NCBI RefSeq assembly: GCF_027859255.1
Contig: NZ_JAQHXR010000001.1
Coordinates: 124,001 to 188,000 of the forward strand
Direction: 5' to 3'
Length of the DNA: 64,000 nt
Origin: Helicobacter ibis
Lineage (GTDB): Bacteria > Campylobacterota > Campylobacteria > Campylobacterales > Helicobacteraceae
Part shown: positions 1-8,997 of the stretch, piece after piece
Numbering within the stretch: the first letter of the stretch is position 1
How the letters are laid out: every line of letters begins with the position of its first letter
Made by a program: the position numbers and the translations under genes
Notes under the pieces: model-generated
What the model saw: the letters and a program-made list of their open reading frames with translations, nothing else
What the model was told of the DNA's origin: nothing
Databases searched by the model: none

Positions 1-725
1 TCATATATTCCAATTAAGCTTTTATTTACTCTTATTTTATTATTTATATCAATTTCTTTAGTATTATCTACATTAAGTGTATTTTTTAACATAATTACCG
101 AATCTTTTATTGTGTCATGTTTAAGCTTGTAGCTTTTAAAACCAGCTAAAAAGGCACTATATAGCATGGAGGAATTTAGAGAATATGTTGTAATTATTGA
201 ATCTTTTTTGGTGATTTTATATAGGTCCTTAAAGTATTCATAACTCCAAAGTTTTTTATTTTTTATTGGGCTAAATGCGTCTTGAAAAATTATGTCAAAT
301 TTTAAATTATTTTGGACAAAGCGTCTTATGGTATCTCTTGCATCTCCTATGTGAAGAAATACATTTGTTTTTTTATCTTTATAGGAGTGAGTTTTGCATA
401 GGGACTTTAGGATATTTAGGTCAAATGCTTTTGGATATTTGTATGTATATAAATTATCTATTAGGTTTATCTCTGGCGAGTGTATTTCTATTGTTCCTTG
501 ATATAGATTTTCTTGTGCATGGTTTAGAAAGCATAGGGTATTGTATCCAAGCCCAAAGCATATATCTAAAATTTTTATATGTTGTTTGTTTTTTATGTGA
601 TTAAACGCTGGAATCACATGCTTATACAATGTTTCATTATATGCTCCATCATTGGTTGAGTGGTAGCATTCTTGGAATGTTTCATTAAAAATAGTAAAAC
701 TTGAATCTCTAGTTATAATTTCCAT
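1..725 (-). CDS. MnmC-like tRNA methyltransferase domain protein (partial, 3' end outside window)
   Basis: I read this directly on the minus strand. An ATG at 725 opens 241 codons that run off the left edge without a stop. Residues 54-62 (DICFGLGYN) look like the SAM-binding loop, and FQDAFSP at 147-153 followed by KNKKLW matches the signature of the MnmC methyltransferase (DUF752) domain. MnmC methylates the aminomethyl group of 2-thiouridine at tRNA wobble position 34. Only the methyltransferase half is visible, so whether an FAD oxidase domain follows cannot be told. It is divergent from accD across a gap of about 95 bases. Confidence 0.8.
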   Translation of the reverse strand, partial: MEIITRDSSFTIFNETFQECYHSTNDGAYNETLYKHVIPAFNHIKNKQHIKILDICFGLGYNTLCFLNHAQENLYQGTIEIHSPEINLIDNLYTYKYPKAFDLNILKSLCKTHSYKDKKTNVFLHIGDARDTIRRFVQNNLKFDIIFQDAFSPIKNKKLWSYEYFKDLYKITKKDSIITTYSLNSSMLYSAFLAGFKSYKLKHDTIKDSVIMLKNTLNVDNTKEIDINNKIRVNKSLIGIY

Positions 726-763
726 GTTGCTTTTATGTTTTAGTGTAATTTAACTCGTAATTC

Positions 764-769
764 TATAAA
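764..769 (+). promoter_or_regulatory. Candidate -10 box upstream of accD
   Basis: TATAAA lies in an AT-rich stretch of the divergent gap between the MnmC-like gene and accD, about 50 bases before the accD ATG. Epsilonproteobacterial sigma-70 promoters depend mainly on the -10 box. No clear -35 is seen, so this is only a candidate. Confidence 0.25.
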
Positions 770-820
770 ATCATATATGCTATTTGCAAGTTATTGAAAT
801 TTGCAGTTTTAAGGAATAAA

Positions 821-1669
821 ATGGGATTTGCCGACTTTTTTAAAAACTTCAAAAAAGATTCTAGAGCTACACCACAAGAAGCACCAAGTCATTGGGTTAA
901 ATGCCCTAGTTGCAGTGCTTTGATGTATTACAAAGAAATAATTGCTCAAATTTATACATGTCCAAAATGTAACTTCCATATGAAAATTAGTTTAGAAGAT
1001 AGAATCTCTCTTTTGTGTGATGAAGGGACTTTTGTAGAGTATGACAAGGATCTAGCTCCTACAGATCCGCTAGGATTTGTGGATAAAAAGAGTTATAAAA
1101 AAAGAATAGAAGAATATGCCAAAAAATCAGGCAGACCTAGTTCTGTGGTTAGTGGTGAGTGCAACATAAATGGTGTTGGAGCACAAATTGTTATATTTAA
1201 CTTTAATTTTATGGGAGGTTCTTTAGCGTCAGTAGAAGGGGAAAAAATTGTTAGAGCCATAAATAGGGCTGTTACTAAAAGACAGGGATTAGTTATATTT
1301 AGCACAAGTGGTGGAGCTAGAATGCAGGAATCTACATATTCTTTAATGCAAATGGCAAAAACATCAGCTGCGTTAAATATTTTACATGAGGAGAGATTGC
1401 CTTTTATATCTGTTCTTGGGGATCCTACTCTTGGTGGAGTTAGTGCTTCTTTTGCGTTTTTGGGTGATGTTATTATTGCAGAACCGGGAGCTATGATAGG
1501 ATTTGCAGGTGCTAGAGTTATCAAGCAAACTATTGGTGCTGATTTACCGGATGGATTCCAAACTGCTGAATTTTTGCTTGAACATGGTCTTATAGATATG
1601 ATAGTGCAAAGAAAGGATATGAAAAATACTATTTCAAAGTTATTGCAATATTTCAAAGTTGAAGTGTAG
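821..1669 (+). CDS. accD: Acetyl-CoA carboxylase carboxyltransferase subunit beta
   Basis: This is the beta subunit of the acetyl-CoA carboxylase carboxyltransferase, which works with AccA to transfer the carboxyl group from biotin to acetyl-CoA in the first step of fatty acid synthesis. The N-terminus carries a four-Cys zinc ribbon (C28, C31, C47, C50). The body has the crotonase-like carboxyltransferase fold with a GGARMQES segment. I place the start at ATG 821 (282 aa) because AAGGA at 811-815 precedes it; the frame is open upstream to a possible ATG at 794. It leads a run through rlmH, dksA and a membrane protein. accA is not in the window. Confidence 0.96.
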   Translation: MGFADFFKNFKKDSRATPQEAPSHWVKCPSCSALMYYKEIIAQIYTCPKCNFHMKISLEDRISLLCDEGTFVEYDKDLAPTDPLGFVDKKSYKKRIEEYAKKSGRPSSVVSGECNINGVGAQIVIFNFNFMGGSLASVEGEKIVRAINRAVTKRQGLVIFSTSGGARMQESTYSLMQMAKTSAALNILHEERLPFISVLGDPTLGGVSASFAFLGDVIIAEPGAMIGFAGARVIKQTIGADLPDGFQTAEFLLEHGLIDMIVQRKDMKNTISKLLQYFKVEV

Positions 1670-1672
1670 TTA

Positions 1673-2140
1673 GTGGTTAGAGTTTGCGTTTATTATATTG
1701 CTAAAAATACAAAAGATTTAAGTGATACTTTGTGCGAAGAACAGATTGGATTGGTTAATTATTTTGGTGTTAAGTTAGGGTTTGTAAATTTAATGTCAAA
1801 GGGCATAAAAGAAGCTCAAAGGCAGAATCAAAGCGAATCGCAGGAGATTTACACTAAGGAATTTTTAAAAGTTTTCAGAGAAAAAGACTATAAAATATCA
1901 CTCTCTCCAAATGGAAAAAAAGTAGATTCAATTAAATTTGCAAATTACCTAAAAGACAAGTCTGATATTTCATTTTTTATAGGTGGTGCTTATGGATTGA
2001 GCTATGACTTTATACAAAAATGTGATGAAAACTTATCTTTATCAGATTTAACATTTAGTCATAAAATAGCAAAAATAATACTTAGTGAGCAGATATATAG
2101 GGGATTTTGTATTTTGAATAATCACCCATATCATAAATAA
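1673..2140 (+). CDS. rlmH: 23S rRNA (pseudouridine1915-N3)-methyltransferase RlmH
   Basis: This SPOUT-class methyltransferase adds a methyl group to pseudouridine 1915 in helix 69 of 23S rRNA. The family signature is clear in the C-terminal half: an FFIGGAYG loop, then LSDLTFSHKIAKIILSEQIYR, and the terminal PYHK. At 155 aa it is the usual length. Translation starts at a GTG three bases after the accD stop, which suggests coupling. dksA follows after 10 bases. Confidence 0.93.
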   Translation: MVRVCVYYIAKNTKDLSDTLCEEQIGLVNYFGVKLGFVNLMSKGIKEAQRQNQSESQEIYTKEFLKVFREKDYKISLSPNGKKVDSIKFANYLKDKSDISFFIGGAYGLSYDFIQKCDENLSLSDLTFSHKIAKIILSEQIYRGFCILNNHPYHK

Positions 2141-2150
2141 AGGATGAGGA

Positions 2151-2510
2151 ATGCGTAAGAGGGAGTTGGATAACTTCAAGAAACTTTTGATGAACAATAG
2201 ACAAATGATATTGGAAAACAATAAACAACACAAGCTAGATATGGAGTATGCAAACACACAAAAAGGAGATGAAGCAGATTGTGTGGCAATGAGCATTGCA
2301 CATGTGCTTGATAGTTCTATTTTTGAAAAGCACAAAAAAGAATTAGAACTTATAGATAGAGCATTGGATAAGATAGATGATGGTGATTATGGGATTTGTG
2401 AAATGTGCGATGAACCAATATCGCTTCAGAGATTAAAAGCAAAACCACATGCAAAATATTGTATAGTGTGTAGAGAGATTATCGAAAAGAAAGAAAAGGA
2501 TATGCAGTGA
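2151..2510 (+). CDS. dksA: DksA/TraR-type zinc finger regulator
   Basis: The protein has 119 aa, with a helical coiled-coil-like N-terminal half and a C4 zinc finger (C83, C86, C104, C107) followed by a basic helix. This is the DksA layout. DksA binds the RNA polymerase secondary channel and, with ppGpp, tunes stable RNA and amino-acid promoters. The protein is shorter than E. coli DksA (151 aa), as is common in epsilonproteobacteria. Its stop overlaps the GTG of the next gene by 4 bases. Confidence 0.9.
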   Translation: MRKRELDNFKKLLMNNRQMILENNKQHKLDMEYANTQKGDEADCVAMSIAHVLDSSIFEKHKKELELIDRALDKIDDGDYGICEMCDEPISLQRLKAKPHAKYCIVCREIIEKKEKDMQ

Positions 2511-3523
2511 AATTTAAATATTATTTTGGTGCTTCGTTATTTTTCATTATTATTCTTGGGCTTTATGTATATAGTCTAAGTGGATATAGTTATAGCTATA
2601 ATGTGCCGTTTGTGGATAGTGTAATAACTCTTCCTATTGCAGTTTGGTTTGTGATACCTATTTTTTTGTTTTTCATTGTTGTTGTCTTTTTAGAGATAGG
2701 TGGTAGCTTTAGGCTATGGCAAAAGAGACAAGCATATAAAAATGATTATAAATTATTATTAACTCAAATTGAATCTCAAATTTTAAACAAAGAATTTCCG
2801 TTAAAGCAACCAAAAATGAACCGCTATAAAGCACTATCTATAATTTTGCATAATTTAACATTTGATATAAAAGATGGTGTTCCATTAAAGAGTGGTGATG
2901 AGAGACTAGATGAGCTAATAGCTTTACTTGGTGATGTGAAGCGTGGTGAGTATGTGAATCTAAAAAAATTTAATCCAAATAATGATTCTTCGTTTATTAG
3001 ACAAAATACATTAAATGAGATTCATATTGATAACAAGTTTGCAATTGAGGTTTTAAAAAAATCAATATATAAAGATGAAATAAAGCTTGAGGCATTCAAA
3101 AAACTTCTAGAGACAGAGCCAAATGACGCAAAGAGATTTTTAAATGAAGTTAAGTTTGATAAAAATACAGCTGATTTTGTAATGGAGTTGTGCAAAGCAG
3201 GTAAAATTGATCTATCTAATGAAGAGATTGCCAAGATCTGTATGAGTGTAGGTTATAGTAAAGATAACTATGTATCATTGGCACATAAATTAAAAGAAAG
3301 ATATGAACCACCAGTTTGGGTTGGTATATTTGAATCTTTATCGTCAAAAGATGAAAATGCAGAGTTATCTTATATGTATGTGTTATTAGAGTTAGAAATG
3401 ATTGATGAGGCAAAAGAAAGATTAAACACACATGCGCAAAACGAGTTTATAAATCTAAGAGCTTATATGGATCTAAAAACTCTTGGCAAAAAATATCCAC
3501 TTGAGTTATTCTTGAAACTATAA
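2507..3523 (+). CDS. Membrane-anchored protein of unknown function
   Basis: I do not recognise a named family. Two hydrophobic segments (about residues 8-23 and 40-63) near the N-terminus anchor a long charged and helical C-terminal region of about 270 residues, probably cytoplasmic, which resembles a helical-repeat fold. The GTG start overlaps the dksA stop by 4 bases, so it is probably the last gene of the accD-rlmH-dksA unit. A terminator-like hairpin begins inside its final codons. Confidence 0.85.
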   Translation: MKFKYYFGASLFFIIILGLYVYSLSGYSYSYNVPFVDSVITLPIAVWFVIPIFLFFIVVVFLEIGGSFRLWQKRQAYKNDYKLLLTQIESQILNKEFPLKQPKMNRYKALSIILHNLTFDIKDGVPLKSGDERLDELIALLGDVKRGEYVNLKKFNPNNDSSFIRQNTLNEIHIDNKFAIEVLKKSIYKDEIKLEAFKKLLETEPNDAKRFLNEVKFDKNTADFVMELCKAGKIDLSNEEIAKICMSVGYSKDNYVSLAHKLKERYEPPVWVGIFESLSSKDENAELSYMYVLLELEMIDEAKERLNTHAQNEFINLRAYMDLKTLGKKYPLELFLKL

Positions 3524-3543
3524 GCAAACTTTATAGTTTTTTT
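3515..3543 (+). terminator. Rho-independent-type terminator after the accD-dksA unit
   Basis: AAACTATAAG (3515-3524) pairs with CTTTATAGTTT (3529-3539) with a one-base bulge and a CAAA loop, followed by a T run to 3543. The stop codon of the upstream gene lies in the left arm. fumC starts 40 bases further on. Confidence 0.65.
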
Positions 3544-3583
3544 GGTTTAAATATGCCTTATAAACTTTATTAAGGAGTAGGGT

Positions 3584-4966
3584 ATGGAGTATAGAATTGA
3601 ACATGACACTATGGGAGAGATTAAAGTTCCAAACGATAAATATTGGGGGGCACAGACAGAGAGAAGCTTTGAAAACTTCAAAATAGGCGTTGAAAAAATG
3701 CCTAAAGCTTTAATATATGCTTTTGCAAATCTAAAAAGATCATTAGCAGTTGTAAATAATAGTCTTGGAAAATTACCTGATGATAAAAAAGAAGCTATAG
3801 TTAAGGCTTGTGATGAAATAATCGCTGGTAAATTTGATGATAATTTCCCTCTTGCAATATGGCAGACAGGTTCAGGGACGCAAAGTAATATGAATCTAAA
3901 TGAAGTAATTGCAAATCGTGCTACAGAGATTATGGGCGGTGATTTTAGAAAAGAAAAGTTAGTTCATCCAAATGATCATGTAAATATGAGTCAAAGCTCA
4001 AATGATACATTCCCAACAGCTATGAGTATAGTATCTGTTGAGCAGGTAGAAAAGAAACTTATACCTGCCATTGATGAGCTAATTGCGACATTCAAAAAGA
4101 AAGTAGAAGAATTTAAAAACATAATTAAAATTGGTAGAACTCACTTGCAAGATGCTACACCACTTACTTTGGGGCAAGAATTTAGTGGTTACTTATCTAT
4201 GCTTGAGCATTCAAAAGTACAGATTTTAGCTACTTTACCAACTTTAAGAGAGTTAGCAATAGGTGGAACTGCAGTTGGAACTGGGCTCAATGCACACCCG
4301 CAGTTAAGCGAGAAAGTAAGTGAGGAGCTAACTAGACTTTTGGGTATAAACTTTGTATCAAGCCCAAATAAATTTCACGCACTAACAAGTCATGATGCTA
4401 TCACAACAACCCATGGTGCTATGAAAGCATTAGCAGCAAATTTAATGAAAATAGCAAATGATATTAGGTGGTTATCAAGTGGTCCTAGATGTGGATTAGG
4501 AGAGATAAGAATTCCAGAAAATGAGCCAGGAAGTTCAATTATGCCAGGTAAGGTTAATCCTACACAATGTGAAGCTATTACTATGGTAGCAGTGCAAGTT
4601 ATGGGGAATGATGCTGCCATTGGATTTGCAGCTAGTCAGGGTAATTTTGAGCTAAATGTATTTAAGCCAGTTATTATTTATAATTTCTTGCAAAGCTTAG
4701 ATTTATTGGCAGATTCAATGCATTCTTTTAATATCCATTGTGCAGTGGGTATTGAGCCAAACTTAGAAAAAATAGACCATAATCTTCATAACTCATTAAT
4801 GCTTGTTACAGCATTGAATCCTCATATAGGATATGAAAATGCAGCTAAAGTAGCAAAAAATGCACATAAAAAAGGAATCTCACTTAAAGAAAGTGCAAAA
4901 GAATTGGGGCTAATAAGCGAAGAAGATTTTAATAAATATGTAGATCCTAGTAAAATGATAGGTTAG
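3584..4966 (+). CDS. fumC: Class II fumarate hydratase
   Basis: The product interconverts fumarate and malate in the TCA cycle without an iron-sulfur cluster. It has 460 aa, the normal length for the class II fumarase/aspartase superfamily. The family signature [13 protein letters not shown] is present, as are the substrate-binding [11 protein letters not shown] and SSNDTFPTA segments and the [10 protein letters not shown] loop. AAGGAG precedes the ATG. The gene appears monocistronic, with a terminator on each side, and is convergent with hypC. Confidence 0.97.
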   Translation: MEYRIEHDTMGEIKVPNDKYWGAQTERSFENFKIGVEKMPKALIYAFANLKRSLAVVNNSLGKLPDDKKEAIVKACDEIIAGKFDDNFPLAIWQTGSGTQSNMNLNEVIANRATEIMGGDFRKEKLVHPNDHVNMSQSSNDTFPTAMSIVSVEQVEKKLIPAIDELIATFKKKVEEFKNIIKIGRTHLQDATPLTLGQEFSGYLSMLEHSKVQILATLPTLRELAIGGTAVGTGLNAHPQLSEKVSEELTRLLGINFVSSPNKFHALTSHDAITTTHGAMKALAANLMKIANDIRWLSSGPRCGLGEIRIPENEPGSSIMPGKVNPTQCEAITMVAVQVMGNDAAIGFAASQGNFELNVFKPVIIYNFLQSLDLLADSMHSFNIHCAVGIEPNLEKIDHNLHNSLMLVTALNPHIGYENAAKVAKNAHKKGISLKESAKELGLISEEDFNKYVDPSKMIG

Positions 4967-4990
4967 TGGGGATTCCGCTACCTACCTTTT
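4961..4990. terminator. Shared hairpin between convergent fumC and hypC
   Basis: GGTTAGTGG (4961-4969) pairs with CCGCTACC (4975-4982), with one bulged T and one G-T wobble, around the loop GGATT. The stem covers the fumC stop and lies at the hypC stop. Only a short T run follows on the plus strand, so termination strength is uncertain. Confidence 0.4.
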
Positions 4991-5241
4991 ATATCTAGTT
5001 CTTGTTCTTCTTCTTGTATTGATTTTATTATCTCTTCATACATTTCTAGTGATAGCTTTGCTTCTTTTTCATCTATCTTGCCCATTACATACCCTATGTG
5101 TAATAGCACGAAATCACCAACATTAACTTCTTCTTGCATTAAGTCTAAACTTGCTTCCCTACTTACGCCTAGTGTATCAAGTGTTGCGGTGTTTGTTTCT
5201 TTGTTTATTGATATTACTTTAGAAGGTATGGCTAGACACAT
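4978..5241 (-). CDS. hypC: [NiFe] hydrogenase maturation chaperone HypC
   Basis: HypC pairs with HypD to assemble and carry the Fe(CN)2CO moiety into the hydrogenase large subunit. The protein begins with the diagnostic MCLAIP, whose Cys2 is the iron-binding and partner-binding residue, and has the usual beta-barrel core (GDFVLLHIGYVM). At 87 aa it is typical, with a charged C-terminal tail. Its start overlaps the end of hypB by 23 bases, so the two are translationally linked. Confidence 0.96.
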   Translation of the reverse strand: MCLAIPSKVISINKETNTATLDTLGVSREASLDLMQEEVNVGDFVLLHIGYVMGKIDEKEAKLSLEMYEEIIKSIQEEEQELDIKGR

Positions 5242-5899
5242 AGTTTTCTCCTTTTTGTTCTTGTAAAAATTTACAAAACTCTCTAATTGAATCTTTGTTA
5301 TCTTTTGAGATAAAAAATAAAGGTATATCCTTTTTTATTTTTGCTAAATCGCTTTTTACTTGTTCTATTTTGAAGTTAAAATAGTCTTTTAGGTCATATT
5401 TGGAAATTAGCACAGCATCAGCACATAAAAACATAGTTGGATATTTTAAAATCTTATCATCACCTTCTGGAGTGGATAGAAGCACTATATTCATGTTTGC
5501 CCCCAAGTCATAACTAGCAGGACAGACTAAATTTCCTACATTTTCTATAAATAAAAACTCTTGTATTTTTTCTATTTTTTGTAGTTGCTCTATGGATTCT
5601 TGCACCATTTTTGCTTCTAAATGACATGCATCGCCTGTTGTTATTTGATGTGCATTAATGCCAAATATCTTTAATCTATCAGCATCTCTATTTGTTTGCA
5701 AATCTCCCTCTACAACGCTAAAGTTTAGCATTTTGTTTTCTGCTATGCATTCAAGTAGAGTTGTTTTGCCACTTCCAGGTGAGCTCATTAGGTTTATTGT
5801 AAATATGTCGTTTGATTTATAAAATTCTCTAAGTTTTGAGGCTTCAATATCGTTTTTTGAAAGTATCCTTGTCGTTACTTCAACTATTTTTTTATCCAT
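5219..5899 (-). CDS. hypB: Hydrogenase/urease nickel incorporation GTPase HypB
   Basis: HypB is a SIMIBI-class GTPase that, with HypA, delivers nickel to [NiFe] hydrogenase, and in Helicobacter also to urease. The P-loop GSGKTT is at residues 42-47. The switch and metal-site segment GDACHLEA is present, as is the NKxD-type base motif (SKYDL). The N-terminus is short and has neither a His-rich stretch nor a CXXCGC motif, so nickel storage is not expected. hypA, hypD and hypE are not nearby; hypF is about 21 kb away. Confidence 0.96.
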   Translation of the reverse strand: MDKKIVEVTTRILSKNDIEASKLREFYKSNDIFTINLMSSPGSGKTTLLECIAENKMLNFSVVEGDLQTNRDADRLKIFGINAHQITTGDACHLEAKMVQESIEQLQKIEKIQEFLFIENVGNLVCPASYDLGANMNIVLLSTPEGDDKILKYPTMFLCADAVLISKYDLKDYFNFKIEQVKSDLAKIKKDIPLFFISKDNKDSIREFCKFLQEQKGENYVSSHTF

Positions 5900-5948
5900 T
5901 ATATGTCCTAATTTTTGGTAAATTTTATCAAAATTAATAAAAAAATGT

Positions 5949-5954
5949 TATTAT
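5949..5954 (+). promoter_or_regulatory. Candidate -10 box for ribA-moeA
   Basis: TGTTATTAT in the divergent hypB/ribA gap fits an extended -10 (TGn plus TATTAT) and would give a leader of about 22 bases before the ribA ATG. No experimental support. Confidence 0.3.
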
Positions 5955-5982
5955 CAGCCACTTTATTAATTTAGGATTTATA

Positions 5983-6564
5983 ATGATACAAGTATCTAAT
6001 GAGGCAAATTTGCCAACAAAATATGGTGATTTTAAGATTCAAAGTTTTAGAGAAACAAAAAAATGTAATGAAAATTCATGCTATGTTGATCATTTGGTGA
6101 TAAAGAGTAAGAATCTATCTGATAATCCACTAGTTCGTGTGCATTCAGAATGTCTAACTGGAGATGTGTTAGGTAGTTTGAAATGCGATTGTGGTGGCGA
6201 GCTTGAAATGGCTTTAAAGATGATAATAGATGATGGAATGGTAATTTACCTTAGACAAGAGGGTCGAGGTATTGGTTTGTTTAATAAGATTAATGCATAT
6301 GCTTTGCAAGATGAAGGACTAGATACGGTTGAGGCAAACTTGAAGCTTGGTTTTAAAGAAGATGAGAGAGATTATAGTGTTGTAGAAGAGATTTTTAAGT
6401 TTTATAAACTAAAAAAAATAAGGCTTCTTACGAATAATCCAAGCAAGATTTCTGTGTTTTCTAATATGATAGAAGTTACAAGAGAGCCTATTATTGTGCA
6501 GTGCAACAAACATAATAGTCATTATTTAGAGATAAAAAAAGAAAAAATGGGACATCTTTTATGA
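5983..6564 (+). CDS. ribA: GTP cyclohydrolase II
   Basis: The enzyme opens the imidazole ring of GTP, the first committed step of riboflavin synthesis. The zinc ligands C57, C68 and C70 lie in the [18 protein letters not shown] segment, and the catalytic RQEGRGIGL motif follows. It has 193 aa and stands alone, not fused to a RibB domain. The stop overlaps the moeA ATG by 4 bases. Confidence 0.96.
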   Translation: MIQVSNEANLPTKYGDFKIQSFRETKKCNENSCYVDHLVIKSKNLSDNPLVRVHSECLTGDVLGSLKCDCGGELEMALKMIIDDGMVIYLRQEGRGIGLFNKINAYALQDEGLDTVEANLKLGFKEDERDYSVVEEIFKFYKLKKIRLLTNNPSKISVFSNMIEVTREPIIVQCNKHNSHYLEIKKEKMGHLL

Positions 6565-7781
6565 GAGAAAAGATAGAGTATGATGAGGCGTTGAATCTTT
6601 TAGAAGATTCTAAAGTTGAGATTCTAGGTAGAGAGAGAGTGTTTTTGCATGATGCATTAAATAGAATCTTAGCAGATGACATCTATGCAACTATAAATAT
6701 GCCACAAGTGCCACTATCTAGTATGGATGGATATGCTATTTCAAGTAAATTTAAAAACCATGCAGAGTTTGTAGTATTAGACGATAATCCTGCTGGTAAG
6801 GATATAATTCCTACTATTCCACTAGAATCCCCAATTGCTATTAAGACATTCACTGGTGCAGCTATGCCACATGGAGCTGATATTTTAGTCCCCATTGAAA
6901 ATGTAGAGGTTATTGGAGACAAGATAAAGATTCTAAAATGCAGTGAAGTTGGAGAATTTATAAGAGATATTGGGACAAATTACAAAAAAGGTGAGAAGCT
7001 TCTAAGCAAGGGAACTAGTCTAAATGCAAATTATATTGGGTTGTTGGCAAGTTTGAATTGTGTATTTGTCAATGTGTATGAGAAGCCAAAAGTTGGTATT
7101 TTAGTTAGTGGTGATGAGATTTTAGAGCTTGGAGAGCAAAGTAGTTTGGAGAATAGAATCTACAATGCAAATGGGCATTTGCTATATGCAAAAGTAAAGG
7201 AATATGGCGGAATCCCAAAGCTATATCCAATACTAAAAGACAATAAAGAGCTAATAGAAGAATCCTTGCAAGATGCACTTAAGAGTTGCGATTTAGTTGT
7301 CTCAACAGGTGGAGCTAGTGTTGGGGATTATGACTTTATTAGCAAGATAGCACATGAGAGAAAAGAAGAAGTTATCTTTAAGGGTGTGAAAATCAAGCCC
7401 GGTCAGCATGTGCTTTATGCTAGATTCTTTGGTAAGCATTTTTTTGGGCTTCCGGGATTTCCTAATGCAACTTTGGTTACTTTTGAGCTTTTTGTAGTTG
7501 AGATTTTGCTTAAAATGTGCGGAAGTACAATGCAAAGGTTAGTACTTAGAGTTCCGCTTGGAGTTGATATAACAAAGAAAGATAAAAGATTAGAGCTTCG
7601 TGTGTGTAATGTAGTGGAAAAAGATGGTCAGTTTTGCATTAATTTTGATGGTAAGAAGGATTTTTTGAGTGCTATTTTGAACAATTTTTGTCCGATTACT
7701 TCATGTAAGATAGGGCTTGTTGTGTTAAGAGAAGAAGAATATAAAAAAGATTCAGTTGTTGAGGTTATTATGCTTGGATAA
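6561..7781 (+). CDS. moeA: Molybdopterin molybdenumtransferase MoeA
   Basis: MoeA inserts molybdate into adenylylated molybdopterin to give the molybdenum cofactor. The 406-aa protein has the MoeA N-terminal domain ([23 protein letters not shown]) and the MoCF-binding domain ([29 protein letters not shown]), then a small C-terminal domain. It overlaps ribA by 4 bases, and its 3' end overlaps the glycosyltransferase start, so the three genes are likely cotranscribed. Confidence 0.96.
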   Translation: MREKIEYDEALNLLEDSKVEILGRERVFLHDALNRILADDIYATINMPQVPLSSMDGYAISSKFKNHAEFVVLDDNPAGKDIIPTIPLESPIAIKTFTGAAMPHGADILVPIENVEVIGDKIKILKCSEVGEFIRDIGTNYKKGEKLLSKGTSLNANYIGLLASLNCVFVNVYEKPKVGILVSGDEILELGEQSSLENRIYNANGHLLYAKVKEYGGIPKLYPILKDNKELIEESLQDALKSCDLVVSTGGASVGDYDFISKIAHERKEEVIFKGVKIKPGQHVLYARFFGKHFFGLPGFPNATLVTFELFVVEILLKMCGSTMQRLVLRVPLGVDITKKDKRLELRVCNVVEKDGQFCINFDGKKDFLSAILNNFCPITSCKIGLVVLREEEYKKDSVVEVIMLG

Positions 7782-8964
7782 TTATCATATTGCATTTAAT
7801 AGTGATGAAAATTATATTCCATATCTATCAGTGCTTATTACTTCAATGGTTTATTCTGCTAATCGTGTAGATAAGCCATTTTGTTTTCATATTCTTATGG
7901 ATAAATTAAGTGAAAATATAAAAGAAAAACTAGAAACTATGATTTTGGAATTATCAAAAATATATCATTGTAGTTTGGAGATTCATATAATTAGCGATGA
8001 AGTATTTGCTAGATATGAAGTGCCAAAGTTAAATGGAAACTATCTAGCTTACTATCGTTTGCTAATAGGTAGTGTGCTAGAAGGGATTCCTAGTGTATTG
8101 TATTTAGATGTTGATATGCTGTGTTTGTGTGATATTAGAGAGATTTTTTCATATTTGGAGGTAATGAGAGAAAAAGGGCTTGTGTGTGGGGTTGTTTATG
8201 ATTATATAAATAATAATAGAAGGCTGGTATCAAAGAATGATGAATTACCTAGTATATGTGGTGATTATGCTAAGACATATTTTAACTCTGGTATGTTACT
8301 TGTTGATTTGGATTCTTGGAGAAAGTTGGGCATTGAGCAAGAATCTTTAATGATAGCTAAAAATTATAATCTAAAAGAACATGACCAAAGCATTTTAAAT
8401 GCTTCTTTATTACATAAGACGCTAAAGCTTCCTTTAAGATACAATCTTTTGGTGTATATGTATATTAATGCAAATACGCTAGAGCACAAAAAGCCAAATA
8501 TTGCATATACAAAAGAAGAGCTAAGTGAGAGTTTGGCAAATCCATGTATTTTGCACTTTTATACACACCATAAGCCTTGGGTGGATTCAAAGATTTATGT
8601 AGATTTGAAGGGTAATTTTTTAGGGCATTATTGGTGGGATATGGCTTGTAAGACACCTATATTTTGTAGTGAATTAGAGAAATTAAGACAAGTAGCAGAT
8701 GAAAATAAAGTTTTTCAAGTGAGTTTAGGATTCATGTTATATAAATTAACTAGAATCTCTTTCGTGTTTTCACCTATTATTGTGCCTATTGTTACATGTA
8801 TATATATAATGTTGAACAAAACTATAAACAAACAAATACCAAATAATCTTTATAATATTTCATATGAGATAGGTAAGGCTGGTATTTACGCACACAATAA
8901 AAGAAAAAAAGGAAAATATTTCTCACTACCATTTAAGATTTTAAATATGGTTAAAAAATATTAA
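7774..8964 (+). CDS. Glycosyltransferase family 8 protein (LPS glycosyltransferase type)
   Basis: This is a retaining GT-A glycosyltransferase of family 8, the group that includes the LPS galactosyl- and glucosyltransferases. The N-terminal HIAFNSDENYIPYLSVLI is typical, the DXD metal and nucleotide-sugar motif is DVD at residues 112-114 (LYLDVDML), and HDQSILNA and LHFYTHHKPW follow. A hydrophobic stretch sits near residue 330, followed by a basic tail. I chose TTG 7774, giving [10 protein letters not shown] with GAGG 10 bases upstream; TTG 7756 is also possible. It overlaps the moeA stop. Donor and acceptor sugars cannot be told. Confidence 0.88.
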   Translation: MDNYHIAFNSDENYIPYLSVLITSMVYSANRVDKPFCFHILMDKLSENIKEKLETMILELSKIYHCSLEIHIISDEVFARYEVPKLNGNYLAYYRLLIGSVLEGIPSVLYLDVDMLCLCDIREIFSYLEVMREKGLVCGVVYDYINNNRRLVSKNDELPSICGDYAKTYFNSGMLLVDLDSWRKLGIEQESLMIAKNYNLKEHDQSILNASLLHKTLKLPLRYNLLVYMYINANTLEHKKPNIAYTKEELSESLANPCILHFYTHHKPWVDSKIYVDLKGNFLGHYWWDMACKTPIFCSELEKLRQVADENKVFQVSLGFMLYKLTRISFVFSPIIVPIVTCIYIMLNKTINKQIPNNLYNISYEIGKAGIYAHNKRKKGKYFSLPFKILNMVKKY

Positions 8965-8997
8965 GAAAAAAGCTAATATTAAAGCTTGAAGCAGTAA

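Noticed and set aside
275-604. Plus-strand frame of 109 aa
   Set aside because: It is the antisense of the partial MnmC-like gene, which has clear motifs on the minus strand.
1093-1656. Long antisense open frame (187 aa) across accD
   Set aside because: It is a shadow of accD: no ribosome-binding site, no family, and accD is intact in the other frame.
6628-6642. AGAGAGAG run in moeA
   Set aside because: Only about four units, with moeA intact; too short to be a contingency tract.
8970-8987. AAGCT/AGCTT inverted repeat after the GT8 gene as a terminator
   Set aside because: Five-base stem with no T run; too weak to support.
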